From positions 8,826,174 to 8,890,173 of the forward strand of contig OU452223.1 of assembly GCA_911728455.2 (NCBI GenBank): DNA of 64,000 nucleotides. The letters are read 5' to 3'. The notes under the pieces are model-generated. The model made no database searches and was not told where the DNA came from. It saw only the letters and a list, made by a program, of their open reading frames with translations. The DNA comes from Marthasterias glacialis. Taxonomy: Eukaryota > Echinodermata > Asteroidea > Forcipulatida > Asteriidae. Shown in pieces: positions 24,901-33,955 of the stretch. Each line of letters starts with the position of its first letter. Position 1 is the first letter of the stretch. Made by a program: the position numbers and the translations under genes.

Positions 24901-26449
24901 CTGGCGACATTTAAGTCAATGAAATTGTCTCCACTTTTCCTTGTCGCGATCCTCCATGGATTTAGACCCAAAACATTGTCCTCTTCATCCAGATTGATAC
25001 AACATTACTACTTTACAAAACATTTGGCCGACTTGACTTTTCAAACTGGATGATCTCTTAACTTTGACAGTTTGAAAAGGCCTAACAAAGGTTAACTTCA
25101 GCTAGGACAAAAAGTAACTTTTTCCCCCCCCCCCCTTACTTTATTGATTTTAATAAAAAATCAAAAGAGTAAGCAACCTTTAACATGTTTAAAAATTACC
25201 AGCAGTCCCTCAACAAAGTGCACGACCTTTTATCTGCAATTAAAGTTTAATTTCAAGCACTTATTAAATAAGTCGTGTCCCCGCACGGGAGAGATCATAC
25301 TCCATAACGCGTCTATCTACTCCCCTGCCAGATCACACTAGTCACTAAGCAAGCTTTATCGGATGCGTTGTCGTGACAATCATGAGATTGCCGCATTACA
25401 GCCCACCACCCTCGGCTGGCTGATCCCTGGCTTTCAATCCCCTCGGAGTTTCGCTCTCCTCGTTCCTGAGATCTGCCAGCACAAACTGATACTTTTATTC
25501 GGCAATGGCGGCGCATATGATCCTGACCGGTAAAATCACTTATTTCGGTTGAAGTCTTTTAAAAATGTTGCACACATTTCCGGCCTGGGAATCCAAGGCT
25601 TGAACATTGATTAAGGCATGCGCGACTGCACGAACACACAATACCAAAAATAGCTGGTTATGAAGGCTTCAAACAGCCAGGGTGCTTCTGGATGTTTCAT
25701 TAAATTATCTTCCAATAAAATAAAAAATTAAATAAAAAAATCATTGCTAAAAGAAATACTGATTTTATTTCCTCCGTCTCTCCCCAGCAACCGTCACCCT
25801 TCCTTTAGAAGGCACTTAAAGTCAGTCACTTTGACAATCTTTTTTACAAAGATTTTTGTCTTCTTTATCAATTCCCCTGAATCACTTCTGGCAGCCAGTC
25901 ATGCAAGGAAAAACAAGATCCTGTCAGCACATTGGTTGTGCTGATGTTCATCAAATGTACCCCTTCTTTAAAACCCACTGTTTCACTGCAAATTTCATTT
26001 AAATCTATCAAAACTAGTGATTAAGAGATTTATGTTATTACGTGTTTAACACTCCTGGGGTGGATTTCACAAAACTAGTCCTAACTTAGGACTAGTCCCA
26101 ACTCCTGACTAGTCCTATAAGTTAAGACTAGTTACTCGTCCTAACTCGAGATGAGACTAGTCCTAGCGCTTTGTGAAATCCACACCTGTACAATCAATAT
26201 AACACAAATGAAAACTCACATGATGTGAAAAAAAAAAAAAATGTAAGGCATTTCTGAAAGTGCCTTCCTACCTTTGCTTTCATTCTCTTTGTTTCTGTCT
26301 CGTAATACATTTAACTCGTAGACATCGCCAAATTTTTCAAAAAATTCCTTAAGCTCCTCCTCCTTCATTGTGCGTGGTATCTGACCAACAAACATTTTGA
26401 TTGCATCTGGATCCGGTGTGTCTCCGTGTGGTGCGTGTGTCTCCATCAT
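858..26449 (-). CDS. CELF1/2-like: CELF1/2-type RNA-binding protein, 5' half (six exons, residues 1-217)
   Basis: Joined coding sequence 26449-26272, 11210-11128, 6931-6883, 5418-5290, 4179-4097, 986-858; 651 bases, 217 codons, every intron GT-AG and all phases compatible. CELF proteins bind GU-rich elements in pre-mRNA and mRNA and control alternative splicing, deadenylation and translation in nucleus and cytoplasm. RRM1 spans about residues 18-100 with RNP2 MFVGQI and RNP1 KGCCFVTY; RRM2 spans about 108-187 with RNP2 LFVGMV and RNP1 region ASCAFVTF. Residues 188-217 begin the low-similarity linker. RRM3 is missing because the gene runs off the left edge. The pattern [18 protein letters not shown] and REKEQKR fits the CELF1/2 branch better than CELF3-6, which typically read CAFLTY and TDEDVRKMF. 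The 83-, 49- and 129-base exon sizes agree with the vertebrate gene as I recall it. Assignment to the CELF family is near certain; the exact orthologue name is not. Confidence 0.95.
2134..2277 (-). other. Possible in-frame cassette exon in CELF intron 5
   Basis: 144 bases bounded by CTCAG| and CAG|GTACAT in transcript sense, 48 codons with no stop, phase 0 at both ends and so compatible with exons 5 and 6. The encoded peptide contains [15 protein letters not shown] and a C-x2-C pair. It matches no CELF exon I know and would insert between MEG and the last strand of RRM2. The acceptor pyrimidine tract is weak. A chance open frame is quite possible. Confidence 0.2.
2751..2975 (+). repeat. Dispersed repeat family A, copy 1
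   Basis: Shares with 26707-26937, in the same order, GAAATAGGACT, CTGTATGGCAA, ATCTGGTTAAT, TTGCCATAC, ATGTCCACAGC and GAGCTCA-like stretches. The internal TGTATGGCAA and TTGCCATAC are inverted copies of each other. Class is unknown, probably a non-autonomous transposon. Confidence 0.7.
3315..3495. mobile_element. Foldback MITE with CTCGGCTTCGCCTC centre
   Basis: Arms converge on a centre near 3397-3410. The inner arms TGGAATGTTCCA and TGGAACATTCCA are inverted copies. Outer arms are recognisable out to AATAATGAATATT and CATTCATTATT but are diverged. The centre resembles that of the element at 30742-30860. Confidence 0.65.
3899..3960 (-). mobile_element. tRNA-derived SINE fragment
   Basis: On the minus strand GAGTTCGAATCCC (3927-3915) is a good Pol III B box, preceded by a tRNA-like TTGCTCGAGAATGCG stretch. 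No complete tRNA fold is present. Confidence 0.5.
4097..4179 (-). CDS. CELF1/2-like: CELF exon, RNP1 half of RRM2, one codon longer than expected
   Basis: 83 bases encoding residues 147-174, ending in HQSTTME. Acceptor CCTTTAG, donor GAG|GTATGA, phase 0. The only acceptor AG that keeps frame gives K-A-S-CAFVTF at the junction, where CELF proteins normally have (K/R)-G-CAFV(T/K)F. The exon would have the usual 80 bases and give K-G-CAFVTF if it began three bases later, but the bases there are CAA, not CAG. See findings. The exon itself is certain; its exact first base is the only open point. Confidence 0.92.
4180..5289 (-). other. CELF1/2-like: CELF intron 4
   Basis: 1,110 bases. Mostly A-rich on the plus strand from 4420 to 4800. 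A piece at about 4315-4390 (ATATGGCGCTTTA, CTTCAAAGCTCC) resembles a tail also seen at 52480-52545. A G run occurs at about 5266-5278, next to the exon 4 donor. Confidence 0.85.
5290..5418 (-). CDS. CELF1/2-like: CELF exon, first half of RRM2
   Basis: 129 bases encoding residues 104-146. [13 protein letters not shown] gives RNP2 of RRM2; [18 protein letters not shown] is helix 1 and strand 2; it ends in RESEKSK plus one base of the next codon. Acceptor CTCCGCAG, donor AAAG|GTGAGC, phase 1. Relative to vertebrate CELF1 the loop before RNP1 reads RESEKSK instead of RGPDGLSR. Confidence 0.96.
5419..6882 (-). other. CELF1/2-like: CELF intron 3
   Basis: 1,464 bases. Contains a run of about 26 G at 5464-5489, only some 50 bases upstream of the exon 4 acceptor in transcript sense, and a hAT-like MITE at 5643-5808. 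The rest is AT-rich with no clear feature. Confidence 0.85.
5643..5808 (+). mobile_element. hAT-like MITE family B, copy 1, with target duplication
   Basis: The left end GTAGTGGCAGAACC and right end CCTTACACCACT form an imperfect inverted repeat. It is flanked by GCACAGCT (5635-5642) and GCACAACT (5809-5816), an 8-base duplication with one mismatch, the length made by hAT transposases. The interior ACCAGACATTATTTCATTTT matches the element at 16195-16427. It contains a C-rich run near 5780-5795. Confidence 0.65.
6883..6931 (-). CDS. CELF1/2-like: CELF exon, end of RRM1
   Basis: A 49-base microexon encoding [16 protein letters not shown] (residues 88-103) and the first base of a valine codon. 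This is the PIQMKPADSE strand and exit of RRM1, conserved in all CELF proteins. Acceptor CTTCTTCAG, donor AAACG|GTAGGT, phase 1. It is too short to show as an ORF and was found by family pattern and splice sites. Confidence 0.95.
6932..11127 (-). other. CELF1/2-like: CELF intron 2
   Basis: 4,196 bases. Holds a family C MITE piece at 8825-8912, G runs at about 8630-8650, 9216-9224 and 9300-9311, a short TG repeat near 9478-9491 and an ATT repeat near 10790-10807. No other exon was recognised. Confidence 0.85.
8825..8912 (+). mobile_element. hAT-like MITE family C (CAGGCCTG ends), partial
   Basis: Has the family core: GGCACCAGCGCCAAGACCAG, then GGCAGTGGAGGCC, TTGCCTCTGTGG and the right end AATTCCAGG. 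The left end is missing or too diverged to see. Confidence 0.6.
11128..11210 (-). CDS. CELF1/2-like: CELF exon, second half of RRM1 (RNP1)
   Basis: 83 bases. Two bases complete the split glycine, then 27 codons, residues 61-87. Carries RNP1 (K)GCCFVTY and the second helix [11 protein letters not shown], closely matching CELF1/2 RRM1. Acceptor TTTCAG, donor CTT|GTAAGT, phase 0. The flanking introns are 15,061 and 4,196 bases. Confidence 0.96.
16046..16081. repeat. CAAA microsatellite
   Basis: About eight to nine CAAA units, in a wider A-rich block from about 15950 to 16085. Open frames over it on the minus strand (runs of FVCLFVCLF) are translated microsatellite. Confidence 0.9.
16195..16427 (-). 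mobile_element. hAT-like MITE family B, copy 2
   Basis: Read on the minus strand it begins CAGTGGCGTAACCAGACAT, a typical hAT-like end, then TTTTCATTTTGGAAG, and AAAGACAAAATTTTGGG and GGGCTATTGAA blocks that match 5643-5808. The other end is unclear. The interior is very C-rich on the plus strand. Confidence 0.6.
17140..17470 (+). mobile_element. tRNA-derived SINE
   Basis: A-box-like TAGTTGTTAAAGTGCTCGCC near 17153, B box GGTCCGATTCC at 17190-17200, then a body with GTGCGCTGGTTCTCTCC and CTCCGGTTTTCTTCCCTC, a style of SINE core seen in several aquatic animals. The tail continues through CCCTTGCATGCCTGCAGCTC. The ORF across it is incidental. Confidence 0.65.
20633..20790 (-). mobile_element. 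hAT-like MITE family C, copy 2, most complete
   Basis: Ends CAGGCCTTGCATT and AATTCCAGGCCTG are inverted. The interior, read on the minus strand, holds GAGAGGGCAAGGCC, AAAGGGCACTTCT, GTCTATGGGA, AGGGGCACCGAGGCC and GGAGGC blocks shared with 58829-58985. Near-duplicate flanks (CCCCAT and CCTCAT) could be a worn target duplication. Confidence 0.7.
26055..26189. mobile_element. Palindromic MITE, GGTGGATTTCACAAA ends
   Basis: Begins TGGGGTGGATTTCACAAA and ends TTTGTGAAATCCACACCT, inverted copies. Nearly the whole interior is built from CTAGTCCTAA and GGACTAGT units, so the element can fold on itself. It sits in intron 1 about 80 bases from the first coding exon's donor. Confidence 0.8.
26272..26449 (-). 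CDS. CELF1/2-like: CELF exon with start codon; N-terminus and first half of RRM1
   Basis: Encodes residues 1-59 plus the first base of a glycine codon. Two ATGs are adjacent; the second has A at -3 and G at +4, so either could start. An in-frame TAA lies two codons upstream, which fixes the start here. [12 protein letters not shown] is the hallmark first strand of CELF RRM1 (RNP2), followed by helix 1 ([12 protein letters not shown]) and NVLRDR. The donor is AAAG|GTAGGA, phase 1. The open frame runs on into the intron for 17 codons that do not resemble any RRM and are intronic. Confidence 0.95.
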
Positions 26450-26486
26450 GATGGCTTAAGAATGCAGACAGACTTCAAAAGGAATT
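26450..26486 (-). promoter_or_regulatory. 5' UTR segment and 3' splice site of the first coding exon
   Basis: In transcript sense a C14 tract at 26507-26494 is followed by TCATTAG, then 37 bases to the ATG. This looks like a strong acceptor, so the coding exon is probably not the first exon of the mRNA. The in-frame TAA in this segment means an upstream exon cannot lengthen the protein in this frame, unlike vertebrate CELF1/2 forms with alternative N-termini. The acceptor is inferred from sequence only. Confidence 0.6.
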
Positions 26487-26706
26487 CTAATGAGGGGGGG
26501 GGGGGGGAGAAAAAAAACAAGAAAAAACAGGAGATTAAGTCAATTGCAATATGAATATTCCCCAAAGCACAAAGTAAATTGCTTTACAGAAACAGACGAT
26601 CAACTTTTATGCACTTGATGTATGTTGCTGAGCAAAACAGAAATGTCAAGGGGGGGGAGGGAAACATTATTGGTTTTGGTCCAGACATGAAACTTAGTTT
26701 TACCCA

Positions 26707-26937
26707 CAGAAATAGGACTTGGAGAATGTTGTTTGTGTCGTTATCTGGATGTAGCTGCTGTGGGGCAATCCGTGCGCACTGCCATTTAAGCTGTATGGCA
26801 AATATCTGCATTCCCATTGGTTGATCTGGTTAATTTTGCCATACAGGCATGTCACATGGTACTCATGCTTTATGTCCACAGCTGACATAAGAGGGCGTGC
26901 ACAGTAGACAAAGATGCTATTTAAGCTCAGCTTTTTT
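26707..26937 (+). repeat. Dispersed repeat family A, copy 2
   Basis: Partner of 2751-2975, same orientation, diverged with small indels. It lies a few hundred bases upstream of the first coding exon of the CELF gene. Confidence 0.7.
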
Positions 26938-27544
26938 CATCTTTTATTGCTACGTTTTTACCCCCCAAAAATAAAGAGGAAACTCTCTAGCACACACAAC
27001 TTTTAACACCGTACAGTGTTTTCTGGTTTTCACCAAAACGTGTTCAGAAAAAGAGAAAATCTGGTCAGCTGAGGAGTTCATGCATGGTGTTTTTTGTACC
27101 CTAAATAGGGTCCAATCCTCAAAGTTCAAGATACATGGATCGTCAAATAATTTCATCAAATTGTCCAATCATAAACCTGTAAATTCAGATTATTCCAGCG
27201 TTTCATTAAAACTTCGGAATACCTCCATGGGACTAAATATCACCAGCAGGAAGGTCAAGACCAGGGCAAGGAAAGCCCACCTCCATTTCATTCCAGCCAA
27301 GCACTCTAGACATTCTCTTATGGTCATTTAGCCCTTCCATAACACTAATAGCCCCAGGCCACCTAGTCAAGTGGCAATTGTAAACCTAGGTCTACATGAA
27401 CATTCACCTTCACGAAGCAGGGATGGAGTTACAAATCGATCAAGTTCTTCAATTTGAAGTTCCAGAAATTTGCTGATTCTCAACACAGTGGAATGATTCC
27501 TTTCAAAATTGATGGGGGTGACCCCCAATTGCTGTATCAGTCCC

Positions 27545-28289
27545 TAATAGACCGATTGCACGCGACCAATGTTTACATGTCATCACGTGACCTGTAGTGG
27601 GTACTACGTCATCTCAGCTGACGGCAAACTACGAGCAAATACATGCTGTGACCGACAAAGTCACATCAACAGTCGGCTTTCGGTAATAATAACACAGTTA
27701 CTAAGCCATTTTATTGAAGTTGTATGTTGTGACATTGATTTCTACTACAAAAGGGGTTTACTTTTAGTTATGCGTCGGAGTCCGACGAGGATGTAGCCAC
27801 CAGCCTGTTATTTTGTTTTAAATGTAGGCCCAAATCACTACAAAAAAGGGTTAAGAACATAGGAAAAGTGAGCATTTATACATAGCCTTGAAGAATGTCA
27901 AATAGAAAAAGGAATCACAGAGTTCTGGAAAGCCTTTTCTTTGAATGATTTCAGGCTTCAAAACTGTGAAACTCTTTGTGTTGAAAAGTGAGTGATGGCG
28001 GTGGTCTGGCCCAAACATTTCGTCGTGCAACCAGTATTAACACATTGTGAACATATACGTTCCTTGTAGAATCTGCAAGACTTGCTGGAACTGTCCTTAC
28101 TGTCTCTGGTACAAACTCTGGAATATTTTTCACAGATTATCGAGAAAGAAAAGCCTTGAATAGATCGAATAAACAAAATGCAACAATCATCATGTCCCGT
28201 ACCGCACTTTCCTATGGAGGACGTCGTGTTTGTTTACATTTAATACCCACTACAGGTCATGTGACGTGTGTTGCGCAATCAGTCTATTA
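27545..28289. mobile_element. DNA transposon remnant with long terminal inverted repeats
   Basis: Starts TAATAGACCGATTGCACGCG and ends with the inverse of TAATAGACTGATTGCGCAAC. A second inverted block, CACGTGACCTGTAGTGGGTA against CATGTGACCTGTAGTGGGTA when inverted, lies about 35 bases inside each end. Total 745 bases. A 72-residue minus-strand frame (28176-27958) carries C-x-FYKERIC-x2-C and CTTKC, possibly the cysteine-rich tail of a transposase. Superfamily not assigned; too short to be autonomous. Confidence 0.7.
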
Positions 28290-28523
28290 ATCCCATTGGA
28301 TGCAAAATGTTTGACAGTGTTATAAGGATTAAAGATTCGAGTTGGTGATAAGTTCAGAGGTAAAGCAGGGTTCACAATTATGAGACTGAGCAAAATCAGC
28401 TAACTTAGACTATGGATGCTGTCCACTATAATGGAATGCACAATCGTTTTCCAGCTCAATGCCTTTATAGTTGGTGCACAACTAGCACCATGGGTAATCA
28501 AATGACCATCTCTATGCGTGTGT

Positions 28524-28537
28524 ATTACCATGGCAAC
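28524..28537 (-). promoter_or_regulatory. Imperfect RFX X-box
   Basis: Minus strand GTTGCCATGGTAAT differs from the palindromic X-box GTTGCCATGGCAAC at two positions. Could be chance. Confidence 0.25.
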
Positions 28538-29154
28538 AACATTTTTTTTCCTTCTTAATAACATTTAGCATAATGGGGCAAGTTGGCCTTGAGCAGTAAT
28601 CATATCAGAGTGATTTCAATCAGAATAAAAAAAAAAAATAAATAGAAAATAAAACCTACAACCCTTTTCAAACCCTGACAAACTAAAATTAATTTTCTTC
28701 AGCTTGCTTGCTGCCTTAATAATGTGATTACTGCAGAAACATAAAAGAATCCCCTCTTGGCAGCGTCCGCATAGATCAAAGACTATTCTTCGACCGTCAC
28801 AAACACACTCCTTGATCTGTACGATTTCTCTCCATCATTATTTGAAATTAAGAAAATAATTCTCTGGTGGATGACCAAATCTAAAAGAAGATTGTGGTGT
28901 TTGCTCACTGAAGGAGTTGTGTACAAATTAAGACTCTCCGACTCTACCCCAGAGTGTCAATTTATTAGGGTCTTCCGTTTGAGGGTTTCTGCTTTATGTC
29001 TTCCGACGCTGGCTAGATCTGATGATAGTCCTGCGAGCGAGCGAGCGAGCCAGATGGTGGCGATCTCCACGCTCAATAGCGACAATTGCCCTCTGATTGA
29101 TGAGGAGAGCCGAGAGGAAAGCATGCTTAGTAACGACAATGCATCTCACGCCAT

Positions 29155-29169
29155 GGTTGCCTGGCAACC
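29155..29169. promoter_or_regulatory. Palindromic RFX-type X-box
   Basis: GGTTGCCTGGCAACC is a perfect inverted repeat matching the RFX consensus GTNRCC(0-3N)RGYAAC. It lies in a GC-richer, non-repeat stretch (about 28980-29220), so it could belong to an enhancer or an unseen promoter. No adjacent gene supports this. Confidence 0.4.
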
Positions 29170-30741
29170 GCAAACACTGCCAAGCTTACTGCAAGTCGTG
29201 AGAGGCTGCTAGGCCCCGGCTCATTATGGTGTTTATTGAAACAGGCCAACAGCTTCTACAAGTAATGTTTACTCGGACCTATCCTGGACTGCTATTTGCC
29301 AATGTCTGTATTAAAATTATACATGGCTGCAGGGATGGTCTGCATTCATCCATGTTGAAGTATGTACATCATACATATGTACACAAGCTGAATCTATTTC
29401 CACTACATTACTTTCTAAGGAGGTTGTCTCTGATGCCATGGCAAAAGAAAGAAAACTTGTCCATACCGTAGTAATTATAACCTGCAAAAACACCTAAGTC
29501 AACATCGACTTAAGGCAAAATGCAAACATAAACAGCGAGTGACATTCAAAGAACCTGGTACAGTACAGAGTAAATTTGAACACACGTGTAAATGTACGTT
29601 GCACCAACATAGACGGCCATTATGAAAAAACATACTTTTAAAAGACCGCATCTGAGACCCAGTGCATGAAAGCAAGTCATAAATTGTCATCTGCACTGAG
29701 CATGTGTTATGTCGATTTTCCAGGATCAATTTGACTGTTCACTTTTATTGTTAAGTTCCTTACCCTGAGAAGGATATATGTAAAAACGGAGAAATTCAGT
29801 GATAATGGTAAACGGCCAGCGTAAGCCACAATGACTGGAAACAGAATGGGAATGGATTAAGAAAAATAGGAATTGACTTTAAACAGAAAAGAATGTAGGT
29901 TGATATGTCATCATAAGGGGACTCCCTATTCATACCACAGATGATGTGCCCCACTTGCTGGTACGTGCAATGAAGACCCAATGACGATGTTTCCCTAGAC
30001 GCTTCCAAATGAGAATATTGGATTGTGCCTCACGCACAACAATAGGTGGACCAATTAAACTGCTGGGTGGCCTTGTTTGCTGCGCATACATGCAGGTACT
30101 AGAGTCCCTTGATCGGCAAATGATACTGCACTGGAAAGGAAAACTCAGGCTAAGTCTGATGGCACAGACCTTTATTTAAGGAGATGGCAGCCATAAGTAC
30201 ACATGTACATGTTAATGCTGGCTTGGAAAAACATGTACTGTAAATACCGGGGGGGGGGGGGGGGGGGTCATGTAGAGATACATCCATCTTGTACGTGTAC
30301 AACTACAATTTTTATGTTTATTTAACTGATAAACAGATCCTTGCCATTTAATTGGTGGAAATTACATCACGTCTTATTCACTATTCCTCCCATCCGCATC
30401 AGCGATCAAAAAGTCCTATTCGACAATGGGAATAATATTTCCCATTAAAACAGTATTTCCAATTCAACAGGATAGATCATCCTTGTTCCCAATGCTTTTG
30501 AGCAGTAGAGCCCCGCTGCTAGAACAAAGGAGCACCTGTGCAAAAGGTTGTGATCGATCGATACTACATTTTTGCATTGTTGTCGACGAAACACACAAAT
30601 GGCGACCACAACAGATATTCCTACGTTCGCGTCCATTTCTGATACTGATTTAAAGGACTGAATGGTTTTAAAAAATACATCAAATGACAAGGATCTACAT
30701 TATAATGTCAATTATATAACACAAATATTGCGTGGTAAATC

Positions 30742-30860
30742 GTGGAATAGGAGGAATATTATCGCTCTGTAAAAAATGGTTCCATTTCACTCGGCTTCAC
30801 CTCGTGAAATGGAACAGTCCAAATTTTACCTTGCAATTTTATTATTCCTCCCATTCCACC
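30742..30860. mobile_element. Foldback MITE with CTCGGCTTCACCTC centre
   Basis: Outer arms GTGGAATAGGAGGAATA and TATTCCTCCCATTCCAC (the second approximate) are inverted, as are the inner arms GTTCCATTTCAC and GTGAAATGGAAC around CTCGGCTTCACCTC. The centre resembles the element at 3315-3495. Confidence 0.65.
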
Positions 30861-33778
30861 CTGAGCCACTCAATACTTGAATAATGTTTAGTGGCAGTCA
30901 GGCACAGTTACAACAACATGTATAATGTAAGTACATTCCAATTCCATTGGTCAAAACTTGATCGACAGCCTCAGTGCACATGTGCGCGCACACTCTTAGA
31001 GAATTAGTGTCAAGCTAACCTCACAAAAGGCTCTTTCTAGCTTAGGGAATTCAATCAGAAGTGTTCCACAACACAGATTAAACTTTTGACATGTTTATTT
31101 TTTTTATGAAGAAGCATCGGGTTTCCATTAACCCCAAACCTTCTCTATATACTTTCATAAACAAACAATTATTACGTTTCAAGAACAAACAATTGTTCCT
31201 GTTTACAGCACACACAAATCTACATGTAGATGTAGTACAATAGAGAGTCTGTAGCCAATAACATCATCGCTTTTTTTTAACGAAGTGACAAATTAGCCTC
31301 GCAGCCATAAATACGTGCTCTCAGAAAATCACGTTTGAAGTTGAACGGTTTTTCCAACCGTTGTTCAAGCGATTTCTTACTAGTTTTTCTTGTACAGTTT
31401 ACTATCAAAATATAGCTAAATTCTTCAGTCATACAATACTTTCAGTACTTTTTCAATCTTGCAACTGTTTTGATGACTAATGAAAACCTAAACACATTTG
31501 TCACGTCGTAAAAAACAAAAAACCCAGACCTGCCCACAGAGCTCTGTGTACAAACCAATGCATATTTTGGTTTATCACTTTGTAAAAATGCTAAATAAAC
31601 AGATTGTCACTTGGTAAAATTGCAAAAGCCTAACCACACCTATTTTGGCACAGTGCCCATGCCGTGTTTCAAACTATAAAGTGGGAATTTTATAATTGTC
31701 CCTTAGTAAAACCAAAAATTGAAAATATATGACTCGTTGGTTATGCTATTTGTGTAGTTATTAAACTGTTATGTAGTATGTCCTGAAATTTGGTAAAATT
31801 GTTAACAGCATTGAGAACATCCAGAAATTGCACAAAAATTGATTTGCAAAATGTTGTGTTTTTTGACACAATTTTGATGATAATGTACCAAATTTTTTTT
31901 ATAACAAAATGATAAAAAATACAATTTAAAAAGGTGGTCTTTTTTTAAGCGAGTGTGCAGTCAATTTCAGGATTCAAGGCCGGCAAATGTATCATGCAAG
32001 TCCTTTCTTTTTTGGTGAACAAATTGAGGGGATGTTTATTGGAAAACCAGTGAAGCTCAACTTTATTTTCACACCCATTTTTCTACAATTTGAACAATTG
32101 TATCAAGGTGCACTTCATGGCAAGTGGAATTGCTGTGATTGTTATTACGACACATGTAGGAAATGATGGGAGCTATGCTAAACATTTTGGAAACAACCAT
32201 TTCAAATAGAAGGAAAATACCACAGCCCCAAGAGAAACCCCCTAAAATCTTCCCGAATCTTCCAAACCTCAATTAAAAGTAAAAAATTACAATATGAGCA
32301 AAAAACAAAGGCGGTAAACAATTAAGGAGGTTTTCTAAAATTGTTTTTCGAACTTAAAATGTTCACTACTACAGATCAATGAAAACAAGATGGCTGCTAC
32401 ATAGTCTAGTCTCTGAACTCGTTGTTCAGACAGATTATACATGCTTGTAGTCTTCACAAGGCACCTGCTGCGAAGAACCGACTAATCATGTTAGGGTATA
32501 GTCTGGCAAATTAACACACCAGGGGGTCTACCCGTATCTCACACATTTCTGAACAGGGAATAACCAATCTATGGTGAATCAAAGCTTTCCCCAACCTATT
32601 CTTATTACCAAGTGATGTTTATAACATCTCCACATGGAGACCAGCTGCCTTGGGACTCACCCCCCCCCCCCCTCTCAAAACAACAATCTTTCATTCACAG
32701 CCCTCTGCCATGGTCAGATTCAGAAGGATCTCTGCAACAGTGCTCACCACCCACAGGTACTCCGCCACCACCCTTGACTATTGTGTGAGCTTAGGCAGGT
32801 GGAAAGACCATTGCAGCCTATCTGAAGGGAAACCCTGATTGCAATCAGCGTGGCGAGTGTTCCACGACAATTTGTATGACAACAATAAACTTAACAACTT
32901 TTACGTGTATAAAAACAAGTTTTCAATAGTAATAAAAAAAGTGCGAGGCTGCAAAGTGTTTCAAAGAAGCGATAGTGCGATTGTGTGTCCTACATATTTG
33001 AAATAGTACATCTTGAGATTTTTCAAAAACAAATGTGTATGTTGTATGGCATTTCCTTGTGCTCACCAGACATGTCTCTCTCTGCAACTGAAACGGCAAT
33101 ATATTTCAAACTGCTATCCATTCAAAAATGTATGTTCCGTGCTCCTGTGATTTGTGTTCGAAAAATGAATTGATTCCAGCGAGCGAAATTTAAAAGAGCA
33201 CATTATTTTATAACAAAATTATTCAGAACGTCATCTTGCCTGCATTTTGTCTCTGTGTGACAAGACACCCAGCTGAAATTGAGCTGGCAGCGTGCAGAGT
33301 TTATTTATCGTGCTCCACAAAATGAAGTTATTATGTGTTAAGTAATTACTCTGTTATTATTTGTTGAATGTTTTCGTTCCGATATCTCATTTAAAAGTTA
33401 ATAAGTTTGGTCATCCCAACAAAATAGAAATTCAACGTTTGGATTAATTTTTCAAGGTAAAATCATCTTGAGCAAGGTCAATATATCTTCAATCGATTAC
33501 ACTGTTGTTGGTGTTTGTTAGAAGTTTGTAGAAAAGTAGGGGCTCGGGGAGGGGGGCGGATAATTAGATGTATGTCATTATACAAAGTGCATACCCAGAA
33601 TACATTTGTTCCATAATAAGTTGTTTGTTTATATTGTTAAGAAATAGATATTTTTATTCTTATAATAAGTGTTCATTTCACAAAATATTCCCAATGTGAA
33701 CATCTACATACTCATCAAACATCTAGGCATTTACATCTCACCCAACCTGTCCTGATCCAGGTATGCATCAGCATTTAA

Positions 33779-33955
33779 CAGGGCTGTGAGTGGCCACATA
33801 CCAAAACAAAAGCTGAAAACAACTAGCAAAAAGCTGAAATTTTAAAAAGTTTCCACAGCTTTGTATGGAGAAGGTCTTCAAAAAGCTGAAATTCCGAGTA
33901 AAAACTAAACATAAAAAGCTGAAATCAGCTTAAAAGCTGAAGTCTCACACCCCTT
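33779..33955. mobile_element. hAT-like MITE filled with AAAAGCTGAAA repeats
   Basis: The left end CAGGGCTGTGAG and right end CTCACACCCCTT are inverted. ATTTAA flanks both sides directly. The interior has five AAAGCTGAA units near 33811, 33829, 33881, 33916 and 33933. Confidence 0.6.

Larger units (their letters stand above)
11211..26271 (-). other. CELF1/2-like: CELF intron 1, 15 kb
   Basis: Separates the two halves of RRM1. Recognised inside: a hAT-like MITE (16195-16427), a SINE (17140-17470), a CAAA repeat (16046-16081), a family C MITE (20633-20790) and a palindromic MITE (26055-26189). A TACATGTA-rich stretch runs from about 15395 to 15910. The remainder (about 11.3-16.0, 17.5-20.6 and 20.8-26.0 kb) shows no gene, RNA or repeat that I can name; short ORFs there have no recognisable motifs. 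Confidence 0.85.
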
